Assembly: GCA_949825045.1 (NCBI GenBank)
Contig: OX463816.1
Location: 13,573,579 to 13,637,578, forward strand
Length of the DNA: 64,000 bases
Reading direction: 5' to 3'
DNA from: Argyresthia goedartella
Lineage: Eukaryota > Arthropoda > Insecta > Lepidoptera > Argyresthiidae
Positions within the stretch are counted from its first letter, which is position 1, and each line of letters starts with the position of its first letter. Positions 42,246-54,063 of this stretch are shown here, one piece after another. Under the pieces are notes generated by a model that was given only the letters and a program-made list of their open reading frames with translations, had not been told where the DNA came from and searched no databases. The translations under genes were made by a program, and so were the position numbers.

Positions 42246-43621
42246 TTCCAAAAGTATGCTTATGCAAATTATGTTAATCGCAACAATTGCAAACAATCGA
42301 AAATGTAACTCACTAGAAAACAAAATAATAGAAGTTTGGAAATGGAATACATTTATTTTTTATTTTTTATAGCCAGCCAGCCGCAGAGTGATTGTGTGCA
42401 CACAAAGAGTTTGCATACCTACAACTAAGTACTGCAATATTTGTATTAGAGAAAAGGAATTTTTAATTTTAGTGAACAAAAATTTAAATGAAATGTAAAA
42501 TTTCGTGGTCATCCTTATATTGAGGGAACATAACATATGTTACTGAGACAAAAAATATTCTTACGATTGAGCCTATCGATCGTTATCGTAAAATTACAGA
42601 GTTATTTTTTTCACACTTTGCAGGTTTGATTCCCGGTTAAGACAGGCAAATATTTAAAAATCTTTGAATGCAGTTCGAATTATTTTTAAAATAACAATGA
42701 AGGTTTCTTTCTGTGAAATGTTCTATCTACAATATTTAAGGTACTTCCCCTCCATGTGGCGTAGCCGGAGGACACCTGTATATGTATGATAATGTAATAC
42801 GGACTCAATAGTCAAATATATATTTTTAAACACGCAGTAGTCTGCAAATGCTACAAGTCATAACCTGTTACTGGCTTTATTAGTTTTAATTTAGCTATTA
42901 TCAGGCCTTATAAGCTGTTGGTTATCCACAGGACTGGAAATAAATAATACTTAAATAAAAACATTGCCATCATTTCTTGTCAAGGAATGTAAAGTTTCGA
43001 CCAAAGTTTAGTCTAAAATACTTTGAAAAATAGAAGTACATATAAAAATTGACTAAAAACATGGGTTTAGTCGGCTATTCCCTCTGCTATTGGCGACAAA
43101 TCCAAGTAATAGTGATTCACTGTTTTCACAATAAATCGTAGTGCCATAAGCTCCGCGTCGGATTCCTAATGATATATGACGTGCGAAATTCTGCTCACGC
43201 GAATTCAGTGCGTGACCAGCGTGACATACCTCAGGAAATAAAGGCTAACATAGGTGTAAGGTAAACTTTAGGGATGGTCTTATTTTTTACTTGCATCAAA
43301 AGAGGCGGCAATAAGCAGTATTAAGTATGTATTGAGACTCTCGTTTGTTATTTGTTTTCAAAACTCAAATCATTTGTTGCAAGTAGGCAAAATAATGCGC
43401 TTTACAAGTCAAACACTTACTTAAGTCTCATACGTGGAAAAAATAAATCAAATATGATCAACTAAACTAATGAGTACATAACTGATTATGGTTAGAGTTT
43501 GAAAAAGGAAATTTCTCCTTCAAATGGTGATTCATGGCTGAATCTCGCACAAAAAAAAGAAACTCCATTAACACTACCAGTGCTTCGGAAATACGCCCGT
43601 CAGAGAAGATAGCACCTTGAC
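42246..43621. other. Unassigned sequence with a SINE scrap
   Basis: A 38-bp piece at about 42623-42660 (CAGGTTTGATTCCCGGTTAA followed by GGCAAATATTT) looks like the box B end of a tRNA-derived SINE. Nothing else recognised. Confidence 0.4.
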
Positions 43622-43661
43622 ATGACATCACCGTAGAGTTTCCACTCTACGGTGATGTCAT
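43622..43661. repeat. Perfect 18-bp hairpin, 4-base loop
   Basis: ATGACATCACCGTAGAGT (43622-43639) and its exact complement (43644-43661) flank TTCC. Same arm and loop length as the hairpin at 44382-44421. Confidence 0.9.
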
Positions 43662-43684
43662 TTTTTAAATTTTCGTGACATAAT

Positions 43685-43810
43685 TCATAATTCATAATTC
43701 TTTATTGCACAAAGATAAATAAAAAGTTACATTCGTGGCAAACATATGTAAAAAGGCGAGCCTATCTCTAAAAAGAGATTTCTTCCAGCAAGCCAAGATA
43801 AGAAAATTTT
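43685..43810 (-). repeat. Non-LTR 3' UTR fragment
   Basis: The minus strand reads GGCTTGCTGGAAGAAATCTC, then GAGATAGGCTCGCC and ends TGCAATAAAGAATTATGAAT, the 3' end type of the element at 38100-41440 (TTTGCTGGAAAAGATCTCTT). A 3'-terminal, strongly 5'-truncated copy. Confidence 0.6.
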
Positions 43811-44381
43811 CTATGAAAGGGTAGGCAGTGCACAGTATCTAATAACTTATTTATAGTTAATAATAAATAAACGAAATATGTATAAAATATGTAAAATTAA
43901 ATACCTATTTACCAAACTACTAAATAAGTACCAAGATATATATAAACCTGTACATATAGTAATAATATACATACTATAACTACTATCATGAAAGAGAGAG
44001 GAAGTGCTCTTTTACCCGGTTTTTGAAAGAGAAAAGAGTGGGACTGTCTCTTATCTTGCAAGGAAGTGCGATTTTTGGAAGTGGATTTTTTTATTACACA
44101 GTACAACGATATACAATTTTTTTATTTAAATTTTAGTAAATATTTTAGAGATTTATCAACATCTAATTGAAGCTATTATTCGAAGTAATGAGTTGTAGTA
44201 CATTTAAAAAAATGACGGTCCGGGTCGATATATAATATAATAATAAATAATAAGTCCAGGTCGAACTCACAAACAAAGGGTTCCATACCGTCGTACAAGA
44301 AAACTTAACCAGACTAAAAAAAAATAAAAACAAAAACAAAAAGAGATTAATATTATGTTCGAAGGAGTATTAGAACCCAGC

Positions 44382-44421
44382 ACCCTAGATAAGATTGCAA
44401 GTCTGCAATCTTATCTAGGGT
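44382..44421. repeat. Perfect 18-bp hairpin, 4-base loop
   Basis: ACCCTAGATAAGATTGCA (44382-44399) and its exact complement (44404-44421) flank AGTC. Confidence 0.9.
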
Positions 44422-44604
44422 CTTCATCAAAACAATTTCGTCACCATAAGCTAGAGATATGCCGTGAAATCTACGATCATAATTGAATCATGTTATGGTT
44501 AGTTACCTATATCTCGGATGGTGTTAAAAATTACACTTATATGGGGACCCCTTTAATTTACAAAATCTCGTATCGTTAATTTTTTCTTTGCAGAAGCGGC
44601 AACA

Positions 44605-44745
44605 GAAATACACATTCTGTGAAAAATGCAACTCTCTACCTATTAGGGTTCATGAGATACAGCCCTCTGACATATACACGTACGGACAACGGAGGCTTAG
44701 TAATAGGGTTTGGCACCTTTCGGATACGGAACCCTAGAAAATCCG
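44605..44745 (-). repeat. Lepidopteran interspersed repeat, 5' part
   Basis: Minus strand: AGGGTTCCGTATCCGAAAGG, then CCCTATTACTAAGCCTCCG, GTCCGTACGTG and CTGTATCTCATGAACCCTAA, the classic order of this family's 5' region. Confidence 0.75.
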
Positions 44746-45179
44746 ATTATTTACTTTATATTTACGCCGCACGTGTTTCATCGAAAATAAAATTAATTTC
44801 TCTCAATTTTATGATGGTCGTATTATCATAAATGATTTAAGTCTACCGATTTAAATGTATTCTTTAACGAAACAAAGGATCTATATTTTTATTGTTTTTT
44901 TTCTGAGGGTTCATTATGAGGGTTCAAAATGTCGGGGAAAAGCAATATTCCGAAAATAATCGTAGCAATACTAGTGAAATTGACGTTAATTTTAGGCATT
45001 TACCTATGGCCTATGCATTAAATAGATAAATACATTTCTATCCATCACTTTTATGAGATTCAATAGTATAAGGCTTTATATAGATCTTGAAAAGAACGAT
45101 TTTGCATCCAGCGCTTCCAGTGCCAATATAGGAAGCCAGTTTCCGTTAGGCCAGCACCGGCTTTTCCGACTGTTTACCT
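44746..45179. other. Unassigned sequence
   Basis: No gene or element recognised. Confidence 0.35.
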
Positions 45180-45790
45180 AATGCATAATGCTCCATATCA
45201 CAGCGTCGTAGTTAACAAGGCACCATAATCCGCAAACCGAGTCTCCGAAATTAACCTTTGAAAACATCATTATTAATGTCGTTAATAGCCCAATATGGTT
45301 TACGAAATCGATGAGCTGATGGGAGCACGTGGTCATAACCTGAACCCAATAAAGCTGATCCTGTAAATGGTAACGTGTGCCTAATTGATAATAAATTAGC
45401 TGCCGAAAAAGCATTGGTGCCGAAAACTGGAAAAACTCAACTCAAGTTTGTCTCTTACTAGGGAGTTGTAAAAAACTGGACCACACCCAAATAATGGAAT
45501 ATTGTATATACACATTATCACAAACCATAATATTTTGAAGGATTCATTGGCCAAAGTGCTTGTGTGCTCGTGGAATGTAAGTTCAGGGTCGAACGTAATA
45601 CCGAGGTCCGTCATCGAATACCCTCGTGTCATAAACTCTGTGCCGGGTGTATATGTTGCGCTAATAGGGCGAGGAGAGAGCTAAAACGATATTCACAACA
45701 CTTCTCAATATTGAATAAGAGTTTGTTGTTCACACCCCATCGTTGAATCGCATCCAGATCTTCTTGTTGTAGCCTATATATATATGTATA
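45180..45790 (-). pseudogene. Non-LTR RT C-terminal fragment
   Basis: Minus strand: LQQEDLDAIQRWGVNNKLLF and NIEKCC (45775-45700), then MTRGYSMTDLGITFDPELTF and HEHTSTLANESFKILWFV (45632-45520), then NSLVRDKLEL. This is the thumb/post-RT region of a Jockey- or CR1-type element. The frame shifts near 45650 and 45410. It is not obviously the same family as the CR1-like copies. Confidence 0.75.
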
Positions 45791-45899
45791 TATATGTATT
45801 AGTGTATTATATAGTTCATATAACTTTAACGCCATGAGTCAAGTTTCGTCACCTAAGAGCAACAGGCAATCAAAGAGTTCCGGATTACTTTTGAAAAAT

Positions 45900-46430
45900 T
45901 ATGAGAGTACTTAAGTTGCAAGATGGAGGGATTCCCAAACCTATTCCACTACCTGGGCACTGGCAAGTCCATGACGGAGGAAGCCATCCAAGTCTGGGTG
46001 TGCCCCGAATTCCGCAATGCATTAAAGAAGGCGGGGATTACTCCCAGACACCTGTGGGTGCCTCAAAGGTCAGACCGGCAGGCGTCACAATTCGCACAAA
46101 ACCAGCCAGCCGCAGTTGAACGGCGAGGATTTTCGATCAGCTGAATACATTGAAATCATGGCAGAAATCAGAAATATCCATAAACAGGTCGCTGGAAAAG
46201 TTCGGGTCATTGAGTGGTTTCAAGGATGAGATGGACACTCTAGCACAGTAGACGGTAACCTTTAACGCCAAGCTAAAGCAACATGAATGTAGAGCCAGAG
46301 CATTACTGCACCAAGATCTCTCTCAGGTAACAACAGAGCCGGTATGTGCGGATGGTACAGTGCACGGAGTCTCAACGTTGTTACCGAATAAAGCCTCTAC
46401 TTCTGCCGACACTCTAAAAAATTGATCGAG
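45900..46430 (+). pseudogene. Possible ORF1 remnant of a non-LTR element
   Basis: Two overlapping short frames (45923-46144: MEGFPNLFHYLGTGKSMTEE, WVCPEFRNALKKAGITPRHL) read like protein but are broken downstream. Position, 0.4 kb left of a better ORF1-ORF2 piece on the same strand, suggests the N-terminal part of the same element. Weak call. Confidence 0.3.
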
Positions 46431-46779
46431 GGAGCGAAGCGAAATTTGCACACAAATTTCTTGATTTATTAAAAAATTTTGGTCGATCGCGTTTTTTATT
46501 GGAGGGAATATAGGGGGAAAAGACAGGAAGTTTGCTGTAGCTTTATTTATCGACGGATTTAGCCAAATTCACAAGATTTTGCGAAAAAAAAAAGGGGAGT
46601 GGAGGGGAAAGCACTTCGAGGCATTTTCGTGGTGGTGGATGTGTGTTAGGTGAGAAGGGGTGGGGATAGGTCTTTTCTACTTTCTCTATAACGTAGGTGG
46701 TTGGTTTCAAAACTCTGAATCGGCTTTGCTAAGCCAGGAGAAAAGGAAAGGGAAGGTAAAGGTTTTAAGGGCTCGCGAG

Positions 46780-47570
46780 GACTATTGTTCTTACAGAACC
46801 ACTAATCCCCCTAAACCATAAGACCCCTGTTCCATCAATGATGAAGGGGAAATTCCAAAACGCAGGTGAAGAGACGCAAGTAGGGGAAGAATGGCCCGAA
46901 GTGCGAAGTAAAACACGCCACAGACGCCCAGTTTCTCTCCAAGGCACAGCCGGGACCAGCATCACTTCGTTGAGTGCGGTAGAACCAAAAAATACATTCA
47001 CCTGTGGAATATGATGTCAGGCATAGTTGAAGTTGGACCGTACGTCGAGCAACTGTGTACTCCAGAGATATTAATTATACAAGACAAGGAGCTAGTGACA
47101 AAATGCTAATACAAGTCCAACAAAATAGGTTCCTGACGCGCTCTACAATAAATGTTGATGAATAGATTTCTGGCCAGTCAACGCGAGGGTAAATAAGTGG
47201 CTTACATTTCGCGAGTATATCGTGACCTGTAAGCCCCGGTTTAGGTTGTCATCCCAGAACAAGCGCCAGTGAGAGTCTGGATGTGGTCTACCAGAATATC
47301 CGGGGACTTAAGACCATATTTGTATTTTGGCGACGGAGCTTACTGTGGCTTACTGTGGCTGCCACCGAGACGTTTCTGTATGCTACTGTTAGTGTCGCCA
47401 AGGTGACCGACGGCGGCCGGAGTGTACTGCGCCGAGACTGCGGCTCAGTGTGCAGGGCGTGCTGCTCGCCGTCCGTCCTGGCATCTCGATTCGTCTCTGC
47501 GGCCACCTTGAGACGGAAAAGGATGAAGACCTCTGGGATTCTTTAAATTTGCTTAATGTCTCTGTTGTGT
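46780..47570 (+). pseudogene. Non-LTR element: ORF1 C-terminus to ORF2 endonuclease start
   Basis: Plus strand: RHRRPVSLQGTAGTSITSLS (46918-46980) and the following HLWNMMSG are an ORF1 C-terminal signature of insect non-LTR elements. From 47280 the endonuclease reads VYQNIRGLKT, AATETFLYATV and, after a frame change, GVLLAVRPGISIRL. The N of QNIRG and E of TE are catalytic-site positions of AP-type endonucleases. Several stops lie between. Confidence 0.65.
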
Positions 47571-47860
47571 ACATTGATTCCAGTAAGAGAGAAAAAATAA
47601 ATATAGTCGCACAACAGGAGAAAGACGATATTTATATAAACTGGTTCACGAAAACAGAAGCAAATGTGGCAAGTCTTAATGGAACTCTATCTTGGGCGAC
47701 CTATATGAATAGTGCATCTGGCTCCATATTTAATTATATTGTTACTTTCTTAGTGTCTGTGGTTTGTATGAGACGAATGAGGTGGGGAATACACATGAAG
47801 GAGAACTTGTATTTGAAAGATTACGTGCGCCTGGAAAATTCTTGGGTTGTCATCTGTTAA
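47571..47860 (+). CDS. Unknown coding-like segment fused in frame to the endonuclease scrap
   Basis: The ORF 47450-47860 starts in the endonuclease piece but from about residue 40 reads SSKREKINIVAQQEKDDIYI, then VASLNGTLSWATYMNSASGS and LYLKDYVRLENSWVVIC, which does not match an endonuclease. A varied, aromatic-rich composition suggests genuine protein origin, perhaps another element or a captured gene. No family recognised. Confidence 0.3.
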
Positions 47861-48667
47861 AATTGTCGATACAAGATTTCACAATCACGTTTAGTTTTAA
47901 CTGATATCAGTCCAAATTGATCGGTTCAAACTGACCGTGAAAAATGTTTCTGTGAGAACAGTAGACCTCGCAACCCTTTGACATACATAAATACCTAAAC
48001 ATATTGTCACGACTGACGGACAAAAAAGGCTTTATTATAATGCGATACAAGTTTATTATGTGCAACAATTTAACGACGAAAGTCCAGTTTTAAATTAAAT
48101 TTCAGGTGCTTGAATTTTCCAATTATATATAAGTTTTGGCGATTACTCGCGTTTCCTTAGTCCTAAGAGGTCAACTCCGGTGTTTACGGGTTCGTCTCGT
48201 GAAGCCGGAGAGAAATGCGTAGTCTGATTAGGTATACATTTTCCGAAATAAAATCAAAAACTGAAATCCGCTATAACGAATACGTTTGCAACAGCAAACT
48301 CCCCCCCACCGCTTTTTCTCACTCAACTCCCCCATCACACCCCCGACCCCTTGATGTTTATTGGATAAACAACTGGAATTATTATAAATAAAACTACCCG
48401 TCTGCATTTTCTTACACAGGTGCATGGAGTATGAAACTAGCTGCAACAATAACTTTGTTTTTAAAAAAAGTCTAAAAACTGACTTGAAAAAAAAATTAAA
48501 GAAACATGCTCACAATATTTCACGAGAATCGGTTGAGAAATGCGACCTTTAGGCGAAAACAGACAGACAGAGGGAGAAATACGTTTTTGGCCAATCTCGA
48601 AACTGGACCTCTTCGCTCGCTCGGTCAATAAATGCCTGCATCCATGATAACAACGACGACAACCGAT
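47861..48667. other. Unassigned sequence
   Basis: Contains a C-rich run (48298-48309) and near 48520-48590 a GAATCGGTTGAGAAATGCGAC / GACAGACAGAGGGAGAAATACG segment typical of degraded interspersed repeats. No gene. Confidence 0.35.
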
Positions 48668-48960
48668 TTAGCCTAGCGGAGAGTGACCCTGCCTACGAAG
48701 CTGATGATCCTGGGTTTGAATCGCGGTAAGGGCAAATATTTGGGATGAGCATGAATATTTGTTTCGTTATCTTGGATGTTTTCTACATAAGTATTTATCT
48801 CTATTAAATAGGTATATCGTCGTCTGGTATCCATAACACAAGACTTTTAGCTTAGGCCTAGTGCGATTTTGTGTAAGATAATCCTCTTATATTTATTTAT
48901 TTATCTATGTAACTTTCAAGAAAATAATATTACTCCCCCAGCATCCAAGTTTATGAAATT
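48668..48960 (+). mobile_element. tRNA-derived SINE, second family
   Basis: Head TAGCCTAGCGGAGAGTGACCC (box A-like) and GGGTTTGAATCGCGG (box B-like), then GGCAAATATTTGGGATGAGC, ATATCGTCGTCTGGTATCC and an AT-rich tail. The head resembles the family at 34049 but the body differs, so it is a distinct SINE family with a related tRNA-like head. Confidence 0.75.
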
Positions 48961-49239
48961 AGTTTTCCCAGCTACACCACCACCTGGGTATTTCTCTAAT
49001 TAAACTAGTAGATACTCTTTAAAGCAGACAATGCAGAGAACTCAGCATTTAATTAGCTGTACTATTAAAGCAGATGCTTCCTTCGTATCAGAACTTTTCG
49101 TGTTAAGTTCGTATTAGTTATTATGTGGGAAAATGTTATCGGGCATTTTTAATTGATTTTGAATTTTATTACCAAGCTTGAAGGTTGAAAATTTGGTAGG
49201 CATCTAGTGGACAGATCCTCATATAGGGGTTAAGTACAT
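48961..49239. other. Unassigned short spacer
   Basis: No feature recognised. Confidence 0.3.
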
Positions 49240-50190
49240 TATACATTAACGATCTGCCTTTCATGACGGAGAAATTGACTGACATAGTGTCATTTGCTGA
49301 CGATACTTCACTGGTCTTCAAGATTGAAACACACAAAAAAAGATTTTGATGTTGTTAATAGGTTATTGTCTTAACCTTGAATTGGTTTAATTGATAGTTA
49401 ATAATTGATTGCTCAACGCTGGTAAAACAAAGTGTATCAAATTCTCACTTCCGAATTTCAGGCAAGTTGAGACCATTTTATTACTAGACAGCAACACGTT
49501 AGAATTAGTAAAGTTTCTTGGAATAACCATAGATAGCAAATTGCAGTGGGGACCCCACATAGATAAATTAGCTGGTAAATTAATTCTGCGCCTTACTTTG
49601 CTAGGAACATCAGACAAAACATGGATGTGCCTACATCTAGACTAGTTTATTTACTTTCATAGTGTCATACCCTATGGTTTCTTGTTGTGGGGAAAAGCAG
49701 CGGATATTCAAACTATTTTAATTTTACAATCAAGCAATTTATAATTTAAAAAGAACAGACTCCTTAAGAGAGCTTTTTAAATAACTTGACTTACTAACTG
49801 TAGCTAGTCAATTTATTTTCGAAAATATAATGTATGTACGCAAGAACCTTACAACATTTTCCAAACTTAGCGATAGCTGTAATGTTTACCTAAGAAATAA
49901 TCACAGACTAGTTGCGTTCCGGTTTAGACTCGCGAGGGTTAGCAATTCTTTCAACGGTTAGTGCATTCTCTACTACTATAAGATACCTCTGGAGATTTTG
50001 AAATTTACATTTGAGCAATTTAAAATGCATGTTAAAGCGACTTTGTCGAAAAAGGGACATAACAATGTTCAAGATAGCTTAAATGACGGGACTGTATGGG
50101 GTTAATTTAGCTCAACACAGACCTTGCTGTTAATAATTATTTATTCCTGCTTATTCATTCTAATAATTAATATTATGATATTTGTATTGG
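49240..50190 (+). pseudogene. CR1-like non-LTR element, 3' half of ORF2 and 3' UTR
   Basis: Plus strand: INDLPFMTEKLTDIVSFADD (FADD codons 49293-49304), then frame changes, LNAGKTKCIKFSLPNFRQVE, LGITIDSKLQWGPHIDKLAG (49530-49590) and post-RT sequence to about 50070, then 3' UTR. Same family as 13565-15084 and 34900-37060, opposite orientation. Starts abruptly near 49240. Confidence 0.85.
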
Positions 50191-50238
50191 TGACGCTGAT
50201 GGAAAACATCGTGAGGAAATCTTCTTCATATATCCATA

Positions 50239-50350
50239 GCTGCGGTGATGGGCTACGCCCCTGCCACGCAAAATGGCGTATTGAATATCTGGCTAAACGT
50301 GGGCACAACTGTGCTTCTGCCACCCCGTACGGGAAAAGGCGTGATGCTAT
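50239..50350 (+). repeat. Dispersed repeat, copy 3
   Basis: GCTGCGGTGATGGGCTACGC ... GGGCACAACTGTGCTTCTGCC, ACCCCGTACGGGAAAAGGCG. The best-preserved copy of the family at 12045 and 32334. Confidence 0.7.
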
Positions 50351-51714
50351 GTTATCTTGATTGTTTACAGTGGCGTTGATAATTATGAAAAATATTCGGT
50401 TGACCAAAAACACCAACCTCCAAGCATTTCTACTATATTTTGTCTCGTGCGCGACAAAATAGAATGTGGATTTCCAATTCCATAAGTTTCAATAAGACTG
50501 CCATGTTCAATATGTTACATCCATTATATCAAAGAGATATTGGATGTTTTATATTGATTCTGATAAAGGAACGGCATAGTCGTATTATTTTAGTTGCTTG
50601 ATTCAAAGTTTGACCGGTGACATACTCGGAATACGGTCCCAACTTGAAAAAAACACGCTATGCCAACAAGTGTGTAATATGTGCTTCAATATTGAAAGAG
50701 GAACGTAACAGTTTGTATGAAAATCAAAAACCACTTGTCTTATTTCGAAGCTGGAATTTTGCAGTTCGGTAGTTTATAGTTGCAAGACTACAGTTAACAA
50801 GATTTTTTTCCATATTTGAACCCACTAAGGGGTGGGAATGTGTGGGTTTACTTAGTATTTGCGTAACTGCCTAGATAGTTTATGAATACGAGGCAATAGT
50901 CACCAAGAGTTTTTCAAATTTAAGCCCATAAACTTGGGGGATGAACTACTCCATTCAAACTTCCCCCATTTCCCCCTCAGGGGAGTAATTTCGCCAAATA
51001 CCTTCTTAGTGCTACCCTGCCCAATGCAAGAAACCCCAATGACCAAGTTTCATGAGTTTAGGTGCACCGGTTTGGGCTGTGTGGTGCCTGTCAGTCAGTC
51101 AAATAGCGTTGATTAGCTGGTAGTTACTGCTAGCTACATCCAGGTCCGGCAAGGCCACTACTAGTATTCCACAGTGTTTGTATTTGTATTATTAATATGC
51201 TGTGATGGAGCTTTGTGTGGATTTTTGACAATTTGTATTTTATTGTGCATGTTAATTTCAATTATAAATATTTAATGTCGCATTAGTGTTTCATCTGGTA
51301 GACTAGTCCCCAGTGCATATTCCAGAACAACGGCAAGGTTCAAAAGTTTTTCGGGCCATATCCTTATAGGGCTTTTAATATCTTTGCGCTGTTTTTATAT
51401 TTACACTAATGTGAAAGAATATTAGCATATCTTTGAAACTGTGGGTCCTATCAACATACGTCTTAAGATTATTTTGTTGATGCTATAAAAAATAATATCT
51501 TTTTTTAGTATTACTGCTAGCTATAGCCGTTTTAAATTAGATAAAAATAAAAACTGGTGGGGAGGGAAGGTTTTTTTTCAACGGGTCTCTCTTTTAATAT
51601 TGAAGATGTAAACCAAGTTTTATGCTTTCTTCCGGAAAGGACCGATGTTAACATATTTTTGAGTTAACAATTCATACTAATACATACATATGTATATACA
51701 ATACACCTTAATGG
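50351..51714. other. Unassigned sequence, probably old repeat remains
   Basis: Around 50820-51110 the text (CAATGCAAGAAACCCCAATG, CACCGGTTTGGGCTGTG, GTCAGTCAGTC) has the look of a lepidopteran interspersed repeat, but I could not place it. No ORF with recognised homology. Confidence 0.35.
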
Positions 51715-51965
51715 GATATTGAACAGACCCTGCTGTTAATAATTTTGTAATTATTTATTCCTGCTTATTAATTATAATAATTAATATTGTAATATTTGTA
51801 TTAGTTAAGCACAACCAATTTTTAAAAGAGATCTAAAAATCAATTTGTCGGAATTTCTACGTCCTTCTCTACCACAGTGGTCCAATGTAGAGAAGAGGCA
51901 AAACATGACGATTACTAAGTATATGTAAATATCTACAGTAATAAAAACATTTGATTGATTGATTA
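51715..51965 (+). repeat. CR1-like 3' end with a (TTGA)n tail
   Basis: CAGACCCTGCTGTTAATAAT through TATTTGTATTAGTTAAG repeats 50118-50190; it then continues into CCACAGTGGTCCAATGTAG and ends TTGATTGATTGATT. It supplies the 3' terminus of the family, which is also seen inverted at 13565-13800. Strongly 5'-truncated copy. Confidence 0.8.
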
Positions 51966-53817
51966 AAGTTGACACGAGATTATAGCTAACTCACCCTTAT
52001 TTTTAGGCCAAAAGTGTGTTCAGACTGCCATCTACCAGGTTTACATATCCGAATTGTTTCTACTTCCCCAAATAGCATCCTAACGCTCCATCGTTACCAA
52101 AAATATATTCGTGCCCCCTCAATACTCGAATTGGTTCAAGGAAATTGCTATAGTTTGCCGGGATAAGTACCGTCATATGTCACGAGGGCGACATCCGGTG
52201 GACAGGCATAAAAACTCTTTCGCCGTGAAACTATCTCTGGGCGGGCGGGCGAGGGCGGGCGGGCAACATCTGCGGCTGCCCGCCCTCCAGACAACTTTAC
52301 TAATTCATGAGTCACTTAGCCTAATAAAACGACCAATCCTTCAGTATACTGGTACTTTCTGAATTGTGACCTTTATCATGTGTCGGGTGAATAAGTTAAA
52401 TGAACTGGTAATATAGTATTTTTTGACTAAGTAAGAGTTGTCGACGGCTACCATACAGGTTGATCAATCTAAATGGGTTCTGACCCAGAACTGGTCTGGG
52501 TAGAAGTTGGAAACTATGAAAGATAGCGACATCTGTTCTTAGAAACCATGGCTTCAATTTTAGATTTAATAATAATGGAATTAAATCTTTTTTAAATCTC
52601 TCATAAATAACCGGAAATCTACCTCTATAGTTTATATATCTCTTATAGTTTCTGACTTCTCCGTACTGACCCATTTGGATTGATCACCCTGTATATATAA
52701 ATTATGTGAGTATTATATGAGTAATGATTAAAGTAAGGGATTGCAGGTAGAGAGCGCTTAATTGGCCAAAGGCAAAACAATATGGCCCGTTGTTACCGCT
52801 CTCGACCTGTACTCACTTACTTCAATAATTTTCGAGACAAAAATTTCCTTACAATTTTCTCCATTGACCGCACATTTCCTAAATTATTTTTATGAAACCA
52901 TTAATTACAAGAGCATTCTGATTTTTCCTTAAAAGGGCTAGCGACCGGAGATCCGCTGTGAAATAAATAAATTTAAAACGCCCCGAAATATAATCTGCGG
53001 TTGATGAATGGTCCCTTCCCTGCCGACAGCGGAAATATCGCACAAAACCGCATAATAATTTTCATTTTCTTGTTCACTTCACAATATTTAATTAAAAGAT
53101 GCTATTGTATAACCCTAAACCTACACAACCAAAGTTAACCTAATTAGTAAAACATACTTAAAATAACAGGTTCTTTAGAATATAACTACTAGTTTACTAC
53201 TATAATCTAGCTCTTTGTACTTTATTCCAATCAACCCTTGATACCTGAACAGATTAAATGAAAAATCCGGCTTCAACATTTTCTAGGCGCTAACAATTTG
53301 CTCCGATTACAAGGGAACATCAATTTACTTTCGCTTCGCGAGGTACTCGAGTTATTGACGTGATTACGTGGCTTCTAGTTCTGGGATCCAATTCTCGTAA
53401 AAAAAACTCTTCTAGGAGGGTGTATCTAATTCGTAGAGAGACTAATTATACCTAAACGTCATACAAAACTAGCTTCATGCCAATAATCGTGTAGGCCTAT
53501 TCCGCAGTATATCCTCTTCGTATTGAAACTAAATTTTAACCTGCCTAAAGTTTCGTTAGCCTTAATCGCGTTTTGCCTAAATCAACGTTTGCTAACTTAT
53601 ATGTGATTATTTATTGACACTTGATCTGGAGTAATCTAAGATATATATTATGTAAAATAAACATCTGGGTGTCACCCATCAAGTTGTATCAATCAAAGAA
53701 TACAATCAATCTGCGATTGCAGATATTGCATTTTATTCGTACAAAATGAACTCTGAATATGTCATTATATTAATTATATTTATCCATATTGTATGGATCC
53801 TTTAAAATAAATAAATA
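51966..53817. other. Unassigned sequence
   Basis: A GC-rich stretch with GGGCGGGCGGGCGAGGGCGG lies at about 52238-52290. GCAGGTAGAGAGCG (52744) faces CGCTCTCGACCTG (about 52797) and may bound a tiny palindromic element. No gene seen. Confidence 0.4.
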
Positions 53818-53822
53818 AATGG

Positions 53823-53975
53823 GGGCAAATATTTGTTTGATGACAACGGATGTTTGTACCCTAGTCATGGTTGTTTATCTATCTAAGTATTAATATTTAT
53901 CTATATAAGTAAGTATGTGTATCGTTGTCTAGTACCCAAGATACAGGGAATCCTAGTTTGGGACTAGATGAATGT
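53823..53975 (+). mobile_element. tRNA-derived SINE, copy C, 5'-truncated, left part
   Basis: GGGCAAATATTTGTTTGATG onwards matches the body of the SINE at 34049-34303 but the tRNA-like head is absent. It is interrupted at 53975 by the mag-like element; the 3' end follows at 59151-59205 (GTGTCCAAGGTATT and ATT tail). Confidence 0.9.
53971..53975. other. Target-site duplication AATGT, left copy
   Basis: AATGT here and at 59151-59155 directly flanks the two 77-bp LTRs. Joining the flanks rebuilds the normal SINE sequence around ...GATGAATGTGTGTAAATGG. Confidence 0.95.
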
Positions 53976-54052
53976 TGTCAATCAAACACGAGTGCTGAGC
54001 TTGTACTGGTCTTTATTATGATCTCCTACCCACATATATTCAATATCCAACA
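53976..54052 (-). repeat. 3' LTR (77 bp) of the mag-like element
   Basis: Minus strand starts TGTTGGATATTGAATATATG and ends GATTGACA, with TG...CA termini. It differs from the 5' LTR at one base (A/T at position 53980). The polypurine tract AAGAAGAGGGA on the minus strand (54053-54063) immediately precedes it. Confidence 0.95.
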
Positions 54053-54063
54053 TCCCTCTTCTT
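54053..54063 (-). promoter_or_regulatory. Polypurine tract
   Basis: AAGAAGAGGGA on the minus strand ends exactly at the 3' LTR, the primer position for plus-strand DNA synthesis. Confidence 0.85.

Noticed and set aside
45901..46119. Overlapping ORFs at 45901-46144 as two genes
   Set aside because: Two frames of one short stretch; at most one is an old ORF1 remnant.
50118..51965. One CR1 element split by a 1.5-kb insertion
   Set aside because: The two pieces overlap by about 75 bp of the same 3' UTR with differences, so they are two copies.
52238..52290. GC-rich stretch as a CpG-island promoter
   Set aside because: Only about 50 bp, made of GGGC repeats, with no gene on either side; insects generally lack such islands.
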